Assembly (NCBI RefSeq): GCF_000708755.2
Contig: NZ_JGVU02000002.1
Location: 1,550,001 to 1,614,000, forward strand
Length of the DNA: 64,000 bases
Direction of reading: 5' to 3'
Origin: Metabacillus indicus LMG 22858
GTDB lineage: Bacteria > Bacillota > Bacilli > Bacillales > Bacillaceae
Under the pieces are notes generated by a model that made no database searches, had not been told where the DNA came from, and was given only the letters and a program-made list of their open reading frames with translations. Shown here piece after piece: positions 18,327 through 27,645 of the stretch (within the stretch, counting starts at the first letter, position 1; each line of letters begins with the position of its first letter). The translations under genes and the position numbers were made by a program.

Positions 18327-19526
18327 TTAAAAGAGATCATCGAATTCCTCTTCAGAAGCAGCAGACAATTCCACTAACTCAGTTCGTTCAACAGCTTTTA
18401 AAATCATCGGCTCAAAATCAAGAAAGCTTTCAAAACGCTGCGCTTTCTCAAGCTTTGGCTGCGTTGCCGGTGATGGAGGCGTAAAAATGGTGCAGCAGTC
18501 CTCATACGGCAAAATGGATGTATCATGCGTGCCGATCTGCTTTGCAAGAGAGATGATATCTTTTTTGTCAGAGGCAATCAGCGGTCTGATGATAGGCGTG
18601 CTCGTCACGTCGTTAATGGCAAACATGCTTTCAAGCGTCTGGCTTGCGACCTGCCCGAGACTCTCTCCTGTCACAATCGCAAGCGCGTCATGCTTCTCAC
18701 GTATCTTATCGGCTATTTGAAGCATCATCCTGCGCGTGGATGTCATGACATAGCTTTCAGGAACCTGCTTTTGAATCGCTTCCTGTATCTCGGTAAATGG
18801 AACGATATGCAGTCTGATCCTGCCCCCGAAAACAGTCAGTCTGCGGGCAAGTTCAATCACCTTTTGCTTTGCCCGCTCACTTGTGTACGGCGGGCTGAAA
18901 AAGTGGACAGCTTCAAGCTCTATTCCTCTTTTCATCGCAAAATAGCCGGCTACAGGACTGTCAATTCCTCCTGAAAGCATCAAAACGGCTTTACCGCTCG
19001 CACCTGCCGGCAATCCCCCGACGCCTTCGTAATCTCTTGAAGACAGATATGCCGCTTCTTCGCGAACCTCAACCCTTACATCAATATCCGGACTGTGCAC
19101 ATCTACAGTCAGTCCGTCAGTATTCTTCAAAATATGGCTGCCCACTTCATAATTTATTTCATTTGTCAGCAAAGGGAATGTTTTATCCGCTCTTTTTGCG
19201 GAGACTTTAAAGCTGTCTCCTGACTTATATTGACCTTCTATTAAAGCGAGAGCACCATTTTTGATTTCTTCCAGTTCTCTTTTCGTCTTCAATACAAGAC
19301 TGAAGGAGTGAATGCCGAATACGAGCGGGAGCTTCTCGAGAATCTCCTCGTGATTCTCCCCGTTCAAGTTGATATAAAGCCGGTCGCGGTTGCCCCAGTA
19401 CCCCAATGCAGGATAATCAGACAGCACCGATTTGAGGTTTTGCTTCAGACAGTTTACGAACCATCTTCTGTTTTTTCCTTTAGTGGTAATTTCCCCGTAC
19501 CTTACCATAATGTGCTCATACTTCAT
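18327..19526 (-). CDS. thiI: tRNA 4-thiouridine synthetase ThiI
   Basis: ThiI adenylates U8 of tRNA and inserts sulfur delivered by its partner cysteine desulfurase. The 399-aa protein has an N-terminal ferredoxin-like/THUMP region and the PP-loop MLSGGIDSPVAGYFAMKRG near residue 184. It lacks the C-terminal rhodanese domain of the E. coli enzyme, as in other Bacillus ThiI. ATG 19526 lies four bases after the nifZ stop with GAGGT before it, so it is coupled to nifZ. Confidence 0.95.
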   Translation of the reverse strand: MKYEHIMVRYGEITTKGKNRRWFVNCLKQNLKSVLSDYPALGYWGNRDRLYINLNGENHEEILEKLPLVFGIHSFSLVLKTKRELEEIKNGALALIEGQYKSGDSFKVSAKRADKTFPLLTNEINYEVGSHILKNTDGLTVDVHSPDIDVRVEVREEAAYLSSRDYEGVGGLPAGASGKAVLMLSGGIDSPVAGYFAMKRGIELEAVHFFSPPYTSERAKQKVIELARRLTVFGGRIRLHIVPFTEIQEAIQKQVPESYVMTSTRRMMLQIADKIREKHDALAIVTGESLGQVASQTLESMFAINDVTSTPIIRPLIASDKKDIISLAKQIGTHDTSILPYEDCCTIFTPPSPATQPKLEKAQRFESFLDFEPMILKAVERTELVELSAASEEEFDDLF

Positions 19527-19530
19527 AAAA

Positions 19531-20670
19531 CTACCTCGCAAGTTTCACTAGTTTTTTTACAGATGCTTCTAAAACGGCTAAAAACCGCTCCAGGTCCTTA
19601 TCTTCTGTGTCGTACGAAAGGCTGACCCTGATGGAGCTTGAAGCAACTGACCCGCTTTTTCCCATCGCAAGCAGCACTGTGCTGCTGCGCTTTCGTTTTG
19701 AAGAGCAGGCAGAGGTGGTAGAGACATAAATCTCTTCCTGTTCAAGCATCCGCAATAGAACTTCCGCCTCTGTACCCGGCACGGAAAAGTTGATGATATG
19801 GCCGGCCGACTGCCCTGCAGGCGTGTTGATCTGAACTGTATCCATATTTGCCAGCCCGTTTAATAAGAAGTGTTTTTGCCTGTTCATCTTTTCCCGGTTC
19901 GATTTGTACCGTTCAGTCGACATTCTTAGTGCTTTTGCCATCGAAGCCGCAAGAGCAGCACTTTCCGTTCCGGAGCGTGCCTGCATTTCCTGTTCGCCTC
20001 CAGAGAGCATCGGCAGCAGTTTAACCCCTTTTTTCATATAAAGGGCACCGCATCCTTTCAAACCATGGAATTTATGGCCTGAAATCGTGCACAAATCAAT
20101 ATGCTTAAGCGGCAATGGAACTTTTCCTGCTCCCTGGACAGCATCCACATGAAATGCGATTTTTGGATATGACGCAAGCATTTCCCCTATTTGTTCTATA
20201 GGCTGGATGGTCCCAACCTCATTGTTTATATGCATGATTGACACCAGGATCGTGTCAGGTCTAATGGCTTCTTCTACTTTTTCTATTGTGATCATCCCGT
20301 ATTCATCCGGCTGCAGGTATGTAACGTCAAAGTCAAAGTGTTCCTTAAGCTGCTTGATGCTTTCAAGGACCGAGGGATGCTCGATCTTGCTTGTGATGAT
20401 ATGTTTTCCGTGATGTCTTCGCGCAAGAGCTGACCCTTTAACTGCCAGATTGTTCCCTTCCGTGCCGCCGGAAGTAAAAATGACTTCGCTTTCTTCGGCA
20501 CCTAAAAGCGCGGCTGTCTGCCTTCTTGCCTGAGTGAGGACCTTTTCCGCTTCAGCTCCGAGGCTGTGCAGGGAGGAAGGATTGGCAAAAAACCGGGTTG
20601 CAACTTGTGAGAAAGCGTGCAATACTTCATCGTATGGTTTTGTTGTAGCGCTATTGTCCAGGTAAATCAT
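19531..20670 (-). CDS. nifZ: Cysteine desulfurase dedicated to ThiI
   Basis: A PLP-dependent NifS/IscS-type enzyme that takes sulfur from cysteine. In B. subtilis the thiI-linked copy supplies ThiI for 4-thiouridine. The 379-aa protein starts MIYLDNSATTKPYDEV (ATG 20670 after AGGAGGAG), binds PLP through the lysine in TISGHKFHGLKGCG, and carries the active cysteine in STTSACSSKRKR. It is followed within four bases by thiI. Confidence 0.94.
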   Translation of the reverse strand: MIYLDNSATTKPYDEVLHAFSQVATRFFANPSSLHSLGAEAEKVLTQARRQTAALLGAEESEVIFTSGGTEGNNLAVKGSALARRHHGKHIITSKIEHPSVLESIKQLKEHFDFDVTYLQPDEYGMITIEKVEEAIRPDTILVSIMHINNEVGTIQPIEQIGEMLASYPKIAFHVDAVQGAGKVPLPLKHIDLCTISGHKFHGLKGCGALYMKKGVKLLPMLSGGEQEMQARSGTESAALAASMAKALRMSTERYKSNREKMNRQKHFLLNGLANMDTVQINTPAGQSAGHIINFSVPGTEAEVLLRMLEQEEIYVSTTSACSSKRKRSSTVLLAMGKSGSVASSSIRVSLSYDTEDKDLERFLAVLEASVKKLVKLAR

Positions 20671-20784
20671 TTCCTGCTCCTCCTGTGTACAAACGAGGAT
20701 GATTTCCTCAATCTTTATAGTTTGCACGAAACAAACAATCATAATAACACAGTTTGATGAAATAAGAAATCTTTGAAAGAACAT

Positions 20785-20812
20785 TTGACAGATTTAATTT
20801 TTAGAATATAAT
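20785..20812 (+). promoter_or_regulatory. braB promoter overlapped by a CodY-like box
   Basis: TTGACA (20785-20790) and TATAAT (20807-20812) are 16 bp apart, a near-consensus sigma-A promoter. AATTTTTAGAATATA (20796-20810) covers the spacer and -10 and differs from the CodY box AATTTTCWGAAAATT at three positions. Repression when branched-chain amino acids and GTP are high is expected, as known for B. subtilis braB. Confidence 0.65.
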
Positions 20813-20912
20813 AAAAATTGATTTAGTCACATTTTTCGACAAATTTTTTGGCGGATGTGATAGGATGTAAACGGATACATTGTTAGTACGTATATCTCAG
20901 GGGGATTTTTTG

Positions 20913-22262
20913 ATGTCGAATAAATCGTTAACCATAAAAGAAACATTTGTTATAGGACTGATGCTGTTTGCATTGTTTTTTGGCGCAGGGAACCTTATTT
21001 TCCCTCCGGCACTGGGGCAGCTCTCAGGAGATCACATGTGGACGGCGATTATCGGCTTCCTTATTACAGGCGTTGGACTTCCGCTTCTTGGAGTCATTGC
21101 CATCGGGCTGTCCGGAAGTGATATTCAGTCCCTTGCAGGCAGAGTCCATCCTCTGTTTGGATTCTTCTTTCCTTTTGTACTCTATCTTGCGATCGGCCCG
21201 ATTTTTGCGATTCCGAGAACGGCAACGGTCACATTTGAAATTGGGGTGATTCCATATTTGCCGGAGTCATCAAGCGGCGATGGCTGGATCCTGTTCCTTT
21301 TCACGCTGGTCTTTTTCGCTGTGACGTACTGGCTGTCTTTGAACCCTACAAAGCTTGTTGATACAATCGGCAAGCTGCTTACGCCGGTCCTGCTTATAGT
21401 ACTTGCCCTGATCACAGTGAAAATGCTGGTTACTCCGCTTGGAACGTTTGAGAGTCCAACGAAAGAGTACGAGAACGGCGCGTTTTTCAAAGGGTTTCTT
21501 GAAGGCTACTTGACGATGGACACACTTGCGGCACTGGTCTTTGGAATTGTCGTCATCAATGCGGTTAAAGATAAAGGAGTTACAGACAGATCTCAAATAG
21601 CAAAAATCTGCTTAAATTCAGGCCTGATTGCTGCCGGCGGACTCGTGCTTGTATATGTATCATTGGCCTATCTCGGCGCTACAAGCGTCTCGAAGATTGG
21701 TTATCTTGATAACGGCGGAGCTATTTTATCTGAATCTGTCCATTACTTATTCGGCACGTTTGGAAATGCAGTGCTTGGAACCGCCATCCTGTTTGCATGC
21801 CTGACAACAAGTATCGGACTCGTATCTTCCTGCGGCAATTATTTTTCGAAAATTTTCCCAAGTCTGTCTTATAAAACGATTACCTTCATCATTTGTCTGT
21901 TCAGTATGACAGTGGCAAACGCCGGATTAACAAAGCTGATTTCGTTTTCTGTACCTGTTCTTGTGGCGTTATATCCTCTTGCCATTGTGCTGATTGCTTT
22001 ATCTTTCTTCCACTCCTATTTCAAAGGAGCAAACGAAGTTTATCTTGGAAGCCTGCTGTTTACATTTGTGATAAGCGTTGCTGACGGCCTGAAAGCGGGA
22101 GGGCTTCTTCCTGCAGGACTGGACGCCTGGATGAAAGGAAATGTTCCACTGTTTGAATATGGAATTGGCTTTATCGTCCCTGCTGCTGTCGGCGGCCTTC
22201 TGGGATACATCTATTCCTCATTCAGAACGGCATCTGCTTCACCAGACAGCCAGAGAAAATAG
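20913..22262 (+). CDS. braB: Branched-chain amino acid carrier (BrnQ/BraB family)
   Basis: A 449-aa sodium- or proton-coupled importer of Ile, Val and Leu. About twelve hydrophobic helices are visible, with the family N-terminus FGAGNLIFPPALGQLSG after the first helix. The start at 20913 (MSNKSLTIKE) has AGGGGG eight bases upstream; the earlier in-frame ATG does not. It is divergent from nifZ-thiI, convergent with ezrA, and has a CodY-like box in its promoter. Confidence 0.94.
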   Translation: MSNKSLTIKETFVIGLMLFALFFGAGNLIFPPALGQLSGDHMWTAIIGFLITGVGLPLLGVIAIGLSGSDIQSLAGRVHPLFGFFFPFVLYLAIGPIFAIPRTATVTFEIGVIPYLPESSSGDGWILFLFTLVFFAVTYWLSLNPTKLVDTIGKLLTPVLLIVLALITVKMLVTPLGTFESPTKEYENGAFFKGFLEGYLTMDTLAALVFGIVVINAVKDKGVTDRSQIAKICLNSGLIAAGGLVLVYVSLAYLGATSVSKIGYLDNGGAILSESVHYLFGTFGNAVLGTAILFACLTTSIGLVSSCGNYFSKIFPSLSYKTITFIICLFSMTVANAGLTKLISFSVPVLVALYPLAIVLIALSFFHSYFKGANEVYLGSLLFTFVISVADGLKAGGLLPAGLDAWMKGNVPLFEYGIGFIVPAAVGGLLGYIYSSFRTASASPDSQRK

Positions 22263-22275
22263 TTGAACAGACATC

Positions 22276-22311
22276 AAAAATCCCGCACCGTTGAAGGTGC
22301 GGGATTTTTTA
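22276..22311. terminator. Bidirectional terminator between braB and ezrA
   Basis: AAAAATCCCGCACC pairs with GGTGCGGGATTTTTT; it slightly overlaps the end of ezrA. Confidence 0.9.
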
Positions 22312-24006
22312 TTTGGACGTCTGCTCTTCCAGCATGCTTTGAAGCTTTGAGAGCGAGCCCGGCTCAACCTGTTCCAAGGCTGCAGCTGCTTTATCAAGCG
22401 ATTTTGTATATTCATAATTGCGGAAGTGATCTTCCGCTTCTTTCAGCTGTTCAGCGAGCGTACCATTTCTTCTCCGGTACTTGTTGCCGTACTGAATGAC
22501 TTTCTCTGTCAGGTAGACTTGTTCGATCATCTCGTCTGACTGTCTTGAAAAAATTTCAATATGGGCAGTCGCTTCTTCAAGAATTCGATTCACTTCAATC
22601 ATGTTAAGCGGGATTTCTTCAAGCTTTCGGCCAGCGTCTCCGAGCGAACGCTTCGCCTCTTTCAAAAGTTCTGCAAGATTCGGCGGCAGTCCCGGTACGT
22701 TGCTTTTTTGAATCTTCCGGCTTGCTTCATAAAGCTGTTTTCTTCCTTCAGCAAGAGCTGCCCTTGCTTCTCTTTCTTCTTTCCTTAATGCAAGGAGCAT
22801 TTCACTGAATTCCTGGTGCTCTGCACGCACTTCTTCAATTTGACTTTGGAGCTGCTCGAGCTCCTCCTTCAAAATGGAATGGGCCAGCTGTTCGGACTGA
22901 AGCTTGTTCTGGATAAGAGAAAACTGTTTGCACAGCGCTGAAATCTGTTTTTCAATTTTTCGGCGGCGGTCAAGGTCAACTTCTGAAATCTGGTAGCTTT
23001 CTTTGACAAGTTCCGCTTCTTCTTCTGTTTCCTGGCGCTTTTTAAGAAGATCTGCCAGCTGCTCATCTATTTTTACAGCAGCCGTCTGGACGAAATGATG
23101 GGCGAGTACTTCTTTTTCAAGCAAGTCGTAAAAAGTATCAATCGCTTCCTGCATCTCTTCTATATTTTCTTTTACTTCCAGTGTCTCGCCTTGAGCAAGA
23201 AGGGCCATATACGCCTCTAGCTGTTTGTTCATTTTTTCAAGCTCTGTCTCAAGCTGGATATGTTTCAGGTGGAATCCGTTCTCAAGCATTTCCTGATAGC
23301 CGTCTGACAGCTCTGAAAGCTGATTCGGAATGACAGTCTGACATTCTGCGAGCAGCTTTGGAATTTCATCAATTTTCTCAAGCAGAATATGGATCTCGTC
23401 CTTTTGCCCCAGAAGGATTTCACGGGCTGCAAGGTAATTCCCTTCTTCTGTTTCCGCTTCAAACTGCTTAAGCGCCTCAGTGATCTCTGCAAGCTTGATC
23501 TCAAGCGCTGCATGCGACTTTCCGAAGGTATGGCTGTGAGCCAGAAGCGTCTTCTTCGCTTTTTTGACTTGTGTTCTTACCTCTTCGATTTCTGTGCTGT
23601 TTTTCTCTTCACTCGTAATCAGTTCATTGATCTCAGAGATGATGATTTCAATTGATTCATCCACAAGCTTAAGCGTTTTCTCGATATGTTCAAGCACTTT
23701 TTTCGATTTAGTAAAGCGGTACTTGTCCGCGTAATCCTCTGCATCAAACAGGAGCTCCTCTACTTCCGGAAGCTGGGCTGTCAGGATTTCGTCCCACTCT
23801 TTTCTCCACCGCTCAAATAATTCTTCCGCCTGTCCTGTCATCTTTAGATCTTTGACCTTCGAAAGCTCATCTGCAATCGACCGGTTCATGATCTCGATTT
23901 TCAAGGCTTCCAGCCGGTCTACTTCTTTGTAGATATTTCTTCTGATTGCGTAGCCGACTCCAAATAAAACCAGCAAAATGACAATAAGTCCAATAACGAC
24001 TTCCAT
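22309..24006 (-). CDS. ezrA: Septation ring formation regulator EzrA
   Basis: EzrA is a membrane-anchored negative regulator of FtsZ ring assembly that keeps the Z ring to mid-cell. The 565-aa protein has one N-terminal transmembrane helix (MEVVIGLIVILLVLFGVGYA) followed by long coiled coils to the C-terminus, with the typical spectrin-like Glu/Leu/Lys-rich composition. ATG 24006 lies six bases after GGGGG; the upstream in-frame ATG would put residues before the anchor. It has its own promoter in the gap before hisJ. Confidence 0.95.
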   Translation of the reverse strand: MEVVIGLIVILLVLFGVGYAIRRNIYKEVDRLEALKIEIMNRSIADELSKVKDLKMTGQAEELFERWRKEWDEILTAQLPEVEELLFDAEDYADKYRFTKSKKVLEHIEKTLKLVDESIEIIISEINELITSEEKNSTEIEEVRTQVKKAKKTLLAHSHTFGKSHAALEIKLAEITEALKQFEAETEEGNYLAAREILLGQKDEIHILLEKIDEIPKLLAECQTVIPNQLSELSDGYQEMLENGFHLKHIQLETELEKMNKQLEAYMALLAQGETLEVKENIEEMQEAIDTFYDLLEKEVLAHHFVQTAAVKIDEQLADLLKKRQETEEEAELVKESYQISEVDLDRRRKIEKQISALCKQFSLIQNKLQSEQLAHSILKEELEQLQSQIEEVRAEHQEFSEMLLALRKEEREARAALAEGRKQLYEASRKIQKSNVPGLPPNLAELLKEAKRSLGDAGRKLEEIPLNMIEVNRILEEATAHIEIFSRQSDEMIEQVYLTEKVIQYGNKYRRRNGTLAEQLKEAEDHFRNYEYTKSLDKAAAALEQVEPGSLSKLQSMLEEQTSK

Positions 24007-24058
24007 AGTGAGCCCCCTCGTTGTGTTCCAGCAAATCGTCATAACAAGGTATAATATA

Positions 24059-24087
24059 TTTATATGAATGTAAGTAACGATTGTCGA
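24059..24087 (-). promoter_or_regulatory. Probable sigma-A promoter of ezrA
   Basis: Minus-strand TCGACA (24082-24087) and TATAAA (24059-24064) are 17 bp apart, each one mismatch from consensus, about 50 bp upstream of ezrA. Confidence 0.55.
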
Positions 24088-24236
24088 ATTTTCATATGTA
24101 ATCTGATCATTGTACGGTTAAATGTTTTTTCATTGTATTTATGATACCATGTAAACGACAATTTTTGACCGGTATTTTAAATTTTTTTGCACAATTTATC
24201 GCCATATTTCGCGGTACTTGAGAGGGGATTTTCTGC

Positions 24237-25040
24237 ATGAGAAAAAAAGACGGACATGTACATACGCCATTTTGCCCGCACGGCTCTGATGACAGCCTTG
24301 AAATGTATGTTGAAAGGGCTTTGAGTGAAGGGTTTGAGGAACTGACTTTTACAGAGCATGCCCCTCTTCCGGAAGGGTTTGCAGATCCTGTTCCGGGGAG
24401 CGACAGTGCTATGAGCCATTCTGAATTGGAGGATTACATTACCCGGGTCACTTCTGTAAAAAAGACCTATTCCGGACATATAAAAATCAACCTCGGCTTT
24501 GAAGTGGATTACATCCGCGGGTATGAAAAGGGGACAGAAAGTTTTCTAAACGACTATGGCCCGTTCATGGATGACGGGATTTTGTCTGTTCATTTTCTGA
24601 AGCCCGGCAGCGAATATCAATGCCTTGATTTTGACAGTGATACCTTTTTAAAAATGGCCGAATCGGCCGGCGGCGTAAAGAAGCTGCATGAACTTTACTA
24701 CGAGACCCTGATTGCTGCAGTTAAATCAGAGCTTGGTCCTTATAAGCCGGGCAGGCTGGGACATCTGACGCTTATAAAAAAATTCCATAAAGCATTTCCT
24801 GCTGAGTTTGACCTAAAAGACATGCAGCTGTCCCTTCTTTCTGCTGTTAAAAAGAACGAGATGGAGCTCGATTTTAATACAGCAGGACTCAGAAAAGAAC
24901 TTTGCGGCGGGATCTATCTTGACGGATGGATGATCAAGGAGGCAAAAAAACAAAACATCCCTCTCATATACGGGTCTGATGCCCATAGTGCAAAGGATGT
25001 TGGAGCACACTATTTTCATTATGAGGAGGCCCTGGTCTGA
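24237..25040 (+). CDS. hisJ: Histidinol-phosphatase, PHP family
   Basis: HisJ dephosphorylates L-histidinol phosphate in histidine synthesis, using a trinuclear metal site. The 267-aa protein has the PHP motifs: DGHVHTPFCPHG at residues 5-16, TFTEHAPLPEG, SVHFL, GHLTLIKKF, and the C-terminal GSDAHSAKDVG. It is unlinked to other his genes, as in B. subtilis. It converges on refZ with only 13 bases between the stop codons and no terminator visible. Confidence 0.93.
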   Translation: MRKKDGHVHTPFCPHGSDDSLEMYVERALSEGFEELTFTEHAPLPEGFADPVPGSDSAMSHSELEDYITRVTSVKKTYSGHIKINLGFEVDYIRGYEKGTESFLNDYGPFMDDGILSVHFLKPGSEYQCLDFDSDTFLKMAESAGGVKKLHELYYETLIAAVKSELGPYKPGRLGHLTLIKKFHKAFPAEFDLKDMQLSLLSAVKKNEMELDFNTAGLRKELCGGIYLDGWMIKEAKKQNIPLIYGSDAHSAKDVGAHYFHYEEALV

Positions 25041-25053
25041 TTGGCCGGAATCC

Positions 25054-25698
25054 TTACACGATTGCTTCCTTCTTTGAAGGATCGCATAAAAGATGGTCAA
25101 TCCAGATTTCAATTTCGTGAAAATACTGTTTCACAAAATAGGATTCATGGGTTTGAATATAGAGCACTTCGCTCATATATTGCGGCTGAAGGTACGGCAT
25201 GTTCAGAAGGCTCTTCAGCTGCACAAGAATGTGGGCCATCGGTGCTTTCCGGAACTGTCCGGAGCGGATGCCCTCTTCAAGAATGGCTTTAAAAAAGTAC
25301 TTTTCTTTTGTGAGATACGTTGTCATCACTTCTCTGATCAACATTGAATCGAGGGTTACTTCTCTCAGAACAAATCGTGCAAGTTGACGGTTTTCATGCT
25401 GATAGTTTAGAATATCCCCAATCAAGAGAAGCAGGCAGTTTTTTGGTGTTTCTCGGCTCAGGCGGAGATAGCCTGTTTCAATGACTGAAAGGTATCCTTC
25501 ATAATACTTTGAAACCAAGTATTCCAGAAGGCCGCCCTTTCCATTAAAGTAATAGGAGATGTGAGCAACATTGACATTCGCTTTTTTGGCAATTTCCCTT
25601 ACGGATGTGCCGTTAAAGCCCTGTGTGTTGAACAGTGCTACAGCTGCATCTATGATCTTTTCTTTCGTTTGATTGGAGGCGTTCGGCTGCACTGGCAT
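25054..25698 (-). CDS. refZ: RefZ, TetR-family regulator of FtsZ (YttP)
   Basis: RefZ binds specific DNA motifs around the chromosome and, at the onset of sporulation, helps position the polar septum by acting on FtsZ. The 214-aa protein has the TetR helix-turn-helix GTSVREIAKKANVNVAHISYYF (given here only as its extent, residues 31-52) and a helical ligand/dimer domain. ATG 25698 follows AGGGGTG. It lies by ezrA and hisJ as in B. subtilis. Confidence 0.9.
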   Translation of the reverse strand: MPVQPNASNQTKEKIIDAAVALFNTQGFNGTSVREIAKKANVNVAHISYYFNGKGGLLEYLVSKYYEGYLSVIETGYLRLSRETPKNCLLLLIGDILNYQHENRQLARFVLREVTLDSMLIREVMTTYLTKEKYFFKAILEEGIRSGQFRKAPMAHILVQLKSLLNMPYLQPQYMSEVLYIQTHESYFVKQYFHEIEIWIDHLLCDPSKKEAIV

Positions 25699-25827
25699 AA
25701 ATCTCACCCCTTTCATCATTACTTTGTACATTCAAGAAAATAGGAAGATATCCTCTATTCTTTTATCGACAAAGTTTGTCCGCGCGCTCTAATACGCGTG
25801 AAAAATACACAAAGGTGGGGAAATATC

Positions 25828-26307
25828 GTGTTTCATGTCGAAAAATACAGCGGGAAACAAGAAGAAAATTACGAAATGCTCATTAAGCAGCTGAAGGCTT
25901 TGCTCGATGGAGAAAAAGATGCGATCGCCAATCTGGCCAATGCGTCGGCTCTTTTAAACCAGTTTCTTACGGAAATCAATTGGGTCGGTTTTTACCTTTA
26001 CAAAGACAGCGAGCTTGTTCTCGGCCCGTTTCAGGGACTGCCGGCATGTGTAAGAATACCTGTCGGAAGAGGCGTGTGCGGTACCGCTGCACAAAACCGC
26101 AAAACAGAGAGAGTGGCGGATGTCCACGCTTTTCCGGGACACATTGCCTGTGATGCCGCATCTCAGTCTGAAATCGTCGTCCCGATGGTGAAGGACGGGG
26201 AGTTAATCGGCGTCCTTGATATTGACAGTCCGATTAAAGACAGATTCAGCGAGCTTGACCAAAAGTATCTGGAGAAGTTCACGGAAACGCTTGTTGATTT
26301 TCTGTAA
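25828..26307 (+). CDS. ytsP: GAF-domain free methionine-R-sulfoxide reductase (YtsP)
   Basis: A 159-aa single GAF-domain protein of the fRMsr family, which reduces free Met-R-sulfoxide with cysteines in its active site. The family segments NWVGFYLY, LVLGPFQGLPACVRIPVG, RGVCGTAA and GHIACDAASQSEIVVP hold the three conserved cysteines. The start is taken as GTG 25828 because GGTGGGG lies seven bases before it; a GTG ten codons earlier has no site. Confidence 0.88.
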   Translation: MFHVEKYSGKQEENYEMLIKQLKALLDGEKDAIANLANASALLNQFLTEINWVGFYLYKDSELVLGPFQGLPACVRIPVGRGVCGTAAQNRKTERVADVHAFPGHIACDAASQSEIVVPMVKDGELIGVLDIDSPIKDRFSELDQKYLEKFTETLVDFL

Positions 26308-26329
26308 GTTTTCAACTTAAATGACGACA

Positions 26330-26364
26330 AAATGCCCGAGAGCTTCATAGCCTCTCGGGCATTT
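26330..26364. terminator. Bidirectional terminator between ytsP and the lyase gene
   Basis: TGCCCGAGAG (26333-26342) pairs with CTCTCGGGCA (26352-26361), flanked by A and T runs. Confidence 0.85.
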
Positions 26365-26369
26365 CAACT

Positions 26370-27554
26370 TTATAAAGCATCCAAAGCCTGGTTCAGATCA
26401 TTCCAGATGTCTTCCACACTTTCAAGGCCGACAGACAGTCTCACAAGATTGTCGCTGATGCCCATCTCATGCCTTTCTGTTTCCGGTATAACCGAATGGG
26501 TCATAGTGGCAGGGTGCTGAATCAGACTCTCCGCATCACCCAGACTAACAGCAATTTTAATAAGATTCAGCGCGTTCATAAATCGCTGGGCCTCCAATTT
26601 GCTCTCTTCTTTTAACGTGAACGAAATCAATCCGCCGCCTTTTTTCATTTGCTTCCTGGCAATGCGCGTTTCCTCAGCGTCACCGATAAATGGATACACA
26701 ACCTGCCCGACTGCAGGATGAATCAGCAGTCTACCGGCAATTTCAGCAGCGCTCTCACAGTGCCGGTCCATTCTGACTGGGAGAGTTTTCAGCCCTCTAA
26801 GCAAAAGCCATGCATCAAACGGAGACATGATGGCCCCGATGTCTTTCCTTTCTGTCATGGCAAGCTTTTCAATATATTCTCTATCCCCTGCAGCAAAACC
26901 GCCGATAACATCTCCATGCCCGCTGATGTATTTCGTGGCGCTGTGAAGAACGATATCACAGCCGTGAGAAAGCGGCTGCTGAAGGTACGGCGAGCAGAAC
27001 GTATTGTCCACCACGACGCGAAGCCCATGAGCTTTAGCAGCTTCTGAAACGGTTTGAAGACTGATGATCTGCATCGTCGGATTAATTGGCGTTTCAATAT
27101 AAATAAAGGCAGTTTCCGGTCTGATCTCTTTTTCAATCTCTTCTTTAGAAGAAAGCTCGGAAAACGAATAAGTCACACCAAATTTTTCTTTTAGCATGTT
27201 CAAAAGGCCAAACGTACAGCCGTAGATCCCTTTTGAGCAAAGAATGTGAGAACCTGTTCTCACCATTGACATCATGACGGCAGAGACCGCCCCCATGCCT
27301 GATCCAAAAGCAAGTGCTGCTTCTGCCCCTTCAAGCGATGCAATCTTTTGTTCAGCCAGCTGAACCGTCGGATTGCCGAGTCTTGAATAGATGTGTCCTT
27401 CTTCCTCTCCCAAAAACCTCCGCTCCCCGCTTTCCGCCTTGTCAAAGACAAAAGTGGCCGTTTGATAAAGTGGCGGAGCCAGACTGTTATATGGATCTTT
27501 CATCTTTTCATGACTGTGAATCACCTTTGTTTCAAATTGATATTCCTTCCCCAT
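26370..27554 (-). CDS. megL: Methionine gamma-lyase-like PLP enzyme (Cys/Met metabolism family)
   Basis: A 394-aa enzyme of the Cys/Met metabolism PLP family. PLP is bound by the lysine in LHSATKYISGHGDVIGG. The segment KGIYGCTFGLL carries the cysteine that in methionine gamma-lyases lies near the active site, where cystathionine lyases have another residue. It would split methionine to methanethiol, 2-oxobutyrate and ammonia. Cystathionine gamma-lyase or homocysteine lyase remain alternatives. GGGGG lies seven bases before ATG 27554. It interrupts the ytsP-ytrP order known from B. subtilis. Confidence 0.75.
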   Translation of the reverse strand: MGKEYQFETKVIHSHEKMKDPYNSLAPPLYQTATFVFDKAESGERRFLGEEEGHIYSRLGNPTVQLAEQKIASLEGAEAALAFGSGMGAVSAVMMSMVRTGSHILCSKGIYGCTFGLLNMLKEKFGVTYSFSELSSKEEIEKEIRPETAFIYIETPINPTMQIISLQTVSEAAKAHGLRVVVDNTFCSPYLQQPLSHGCDIVLHSATKYISGHGDVIGGFAAGDREYIEKLAMTERKDIGAIMSPFDAWLLLRGLKTLPVRMDRHCESAAEIAGRLLIHPAVGQVVYPFIGDAEETRIARKQMKKGGGLISFTLKEESKLEAQRFMNALNLIKIAVSLGDAESLIQHPATMTHSVIPETERHEMGISDNLVRLSVGLESVEDIWNDLNQALDAL

Positions 27555-27645
27555 GTCTTTTCCCCCTTAAGCTGCTGCCTTCCATATCATATGACAAATC
27601 AACTAAATTTGAAAGCGCTTTCTTAGTTTCGTAAAAAAAGAAGAG

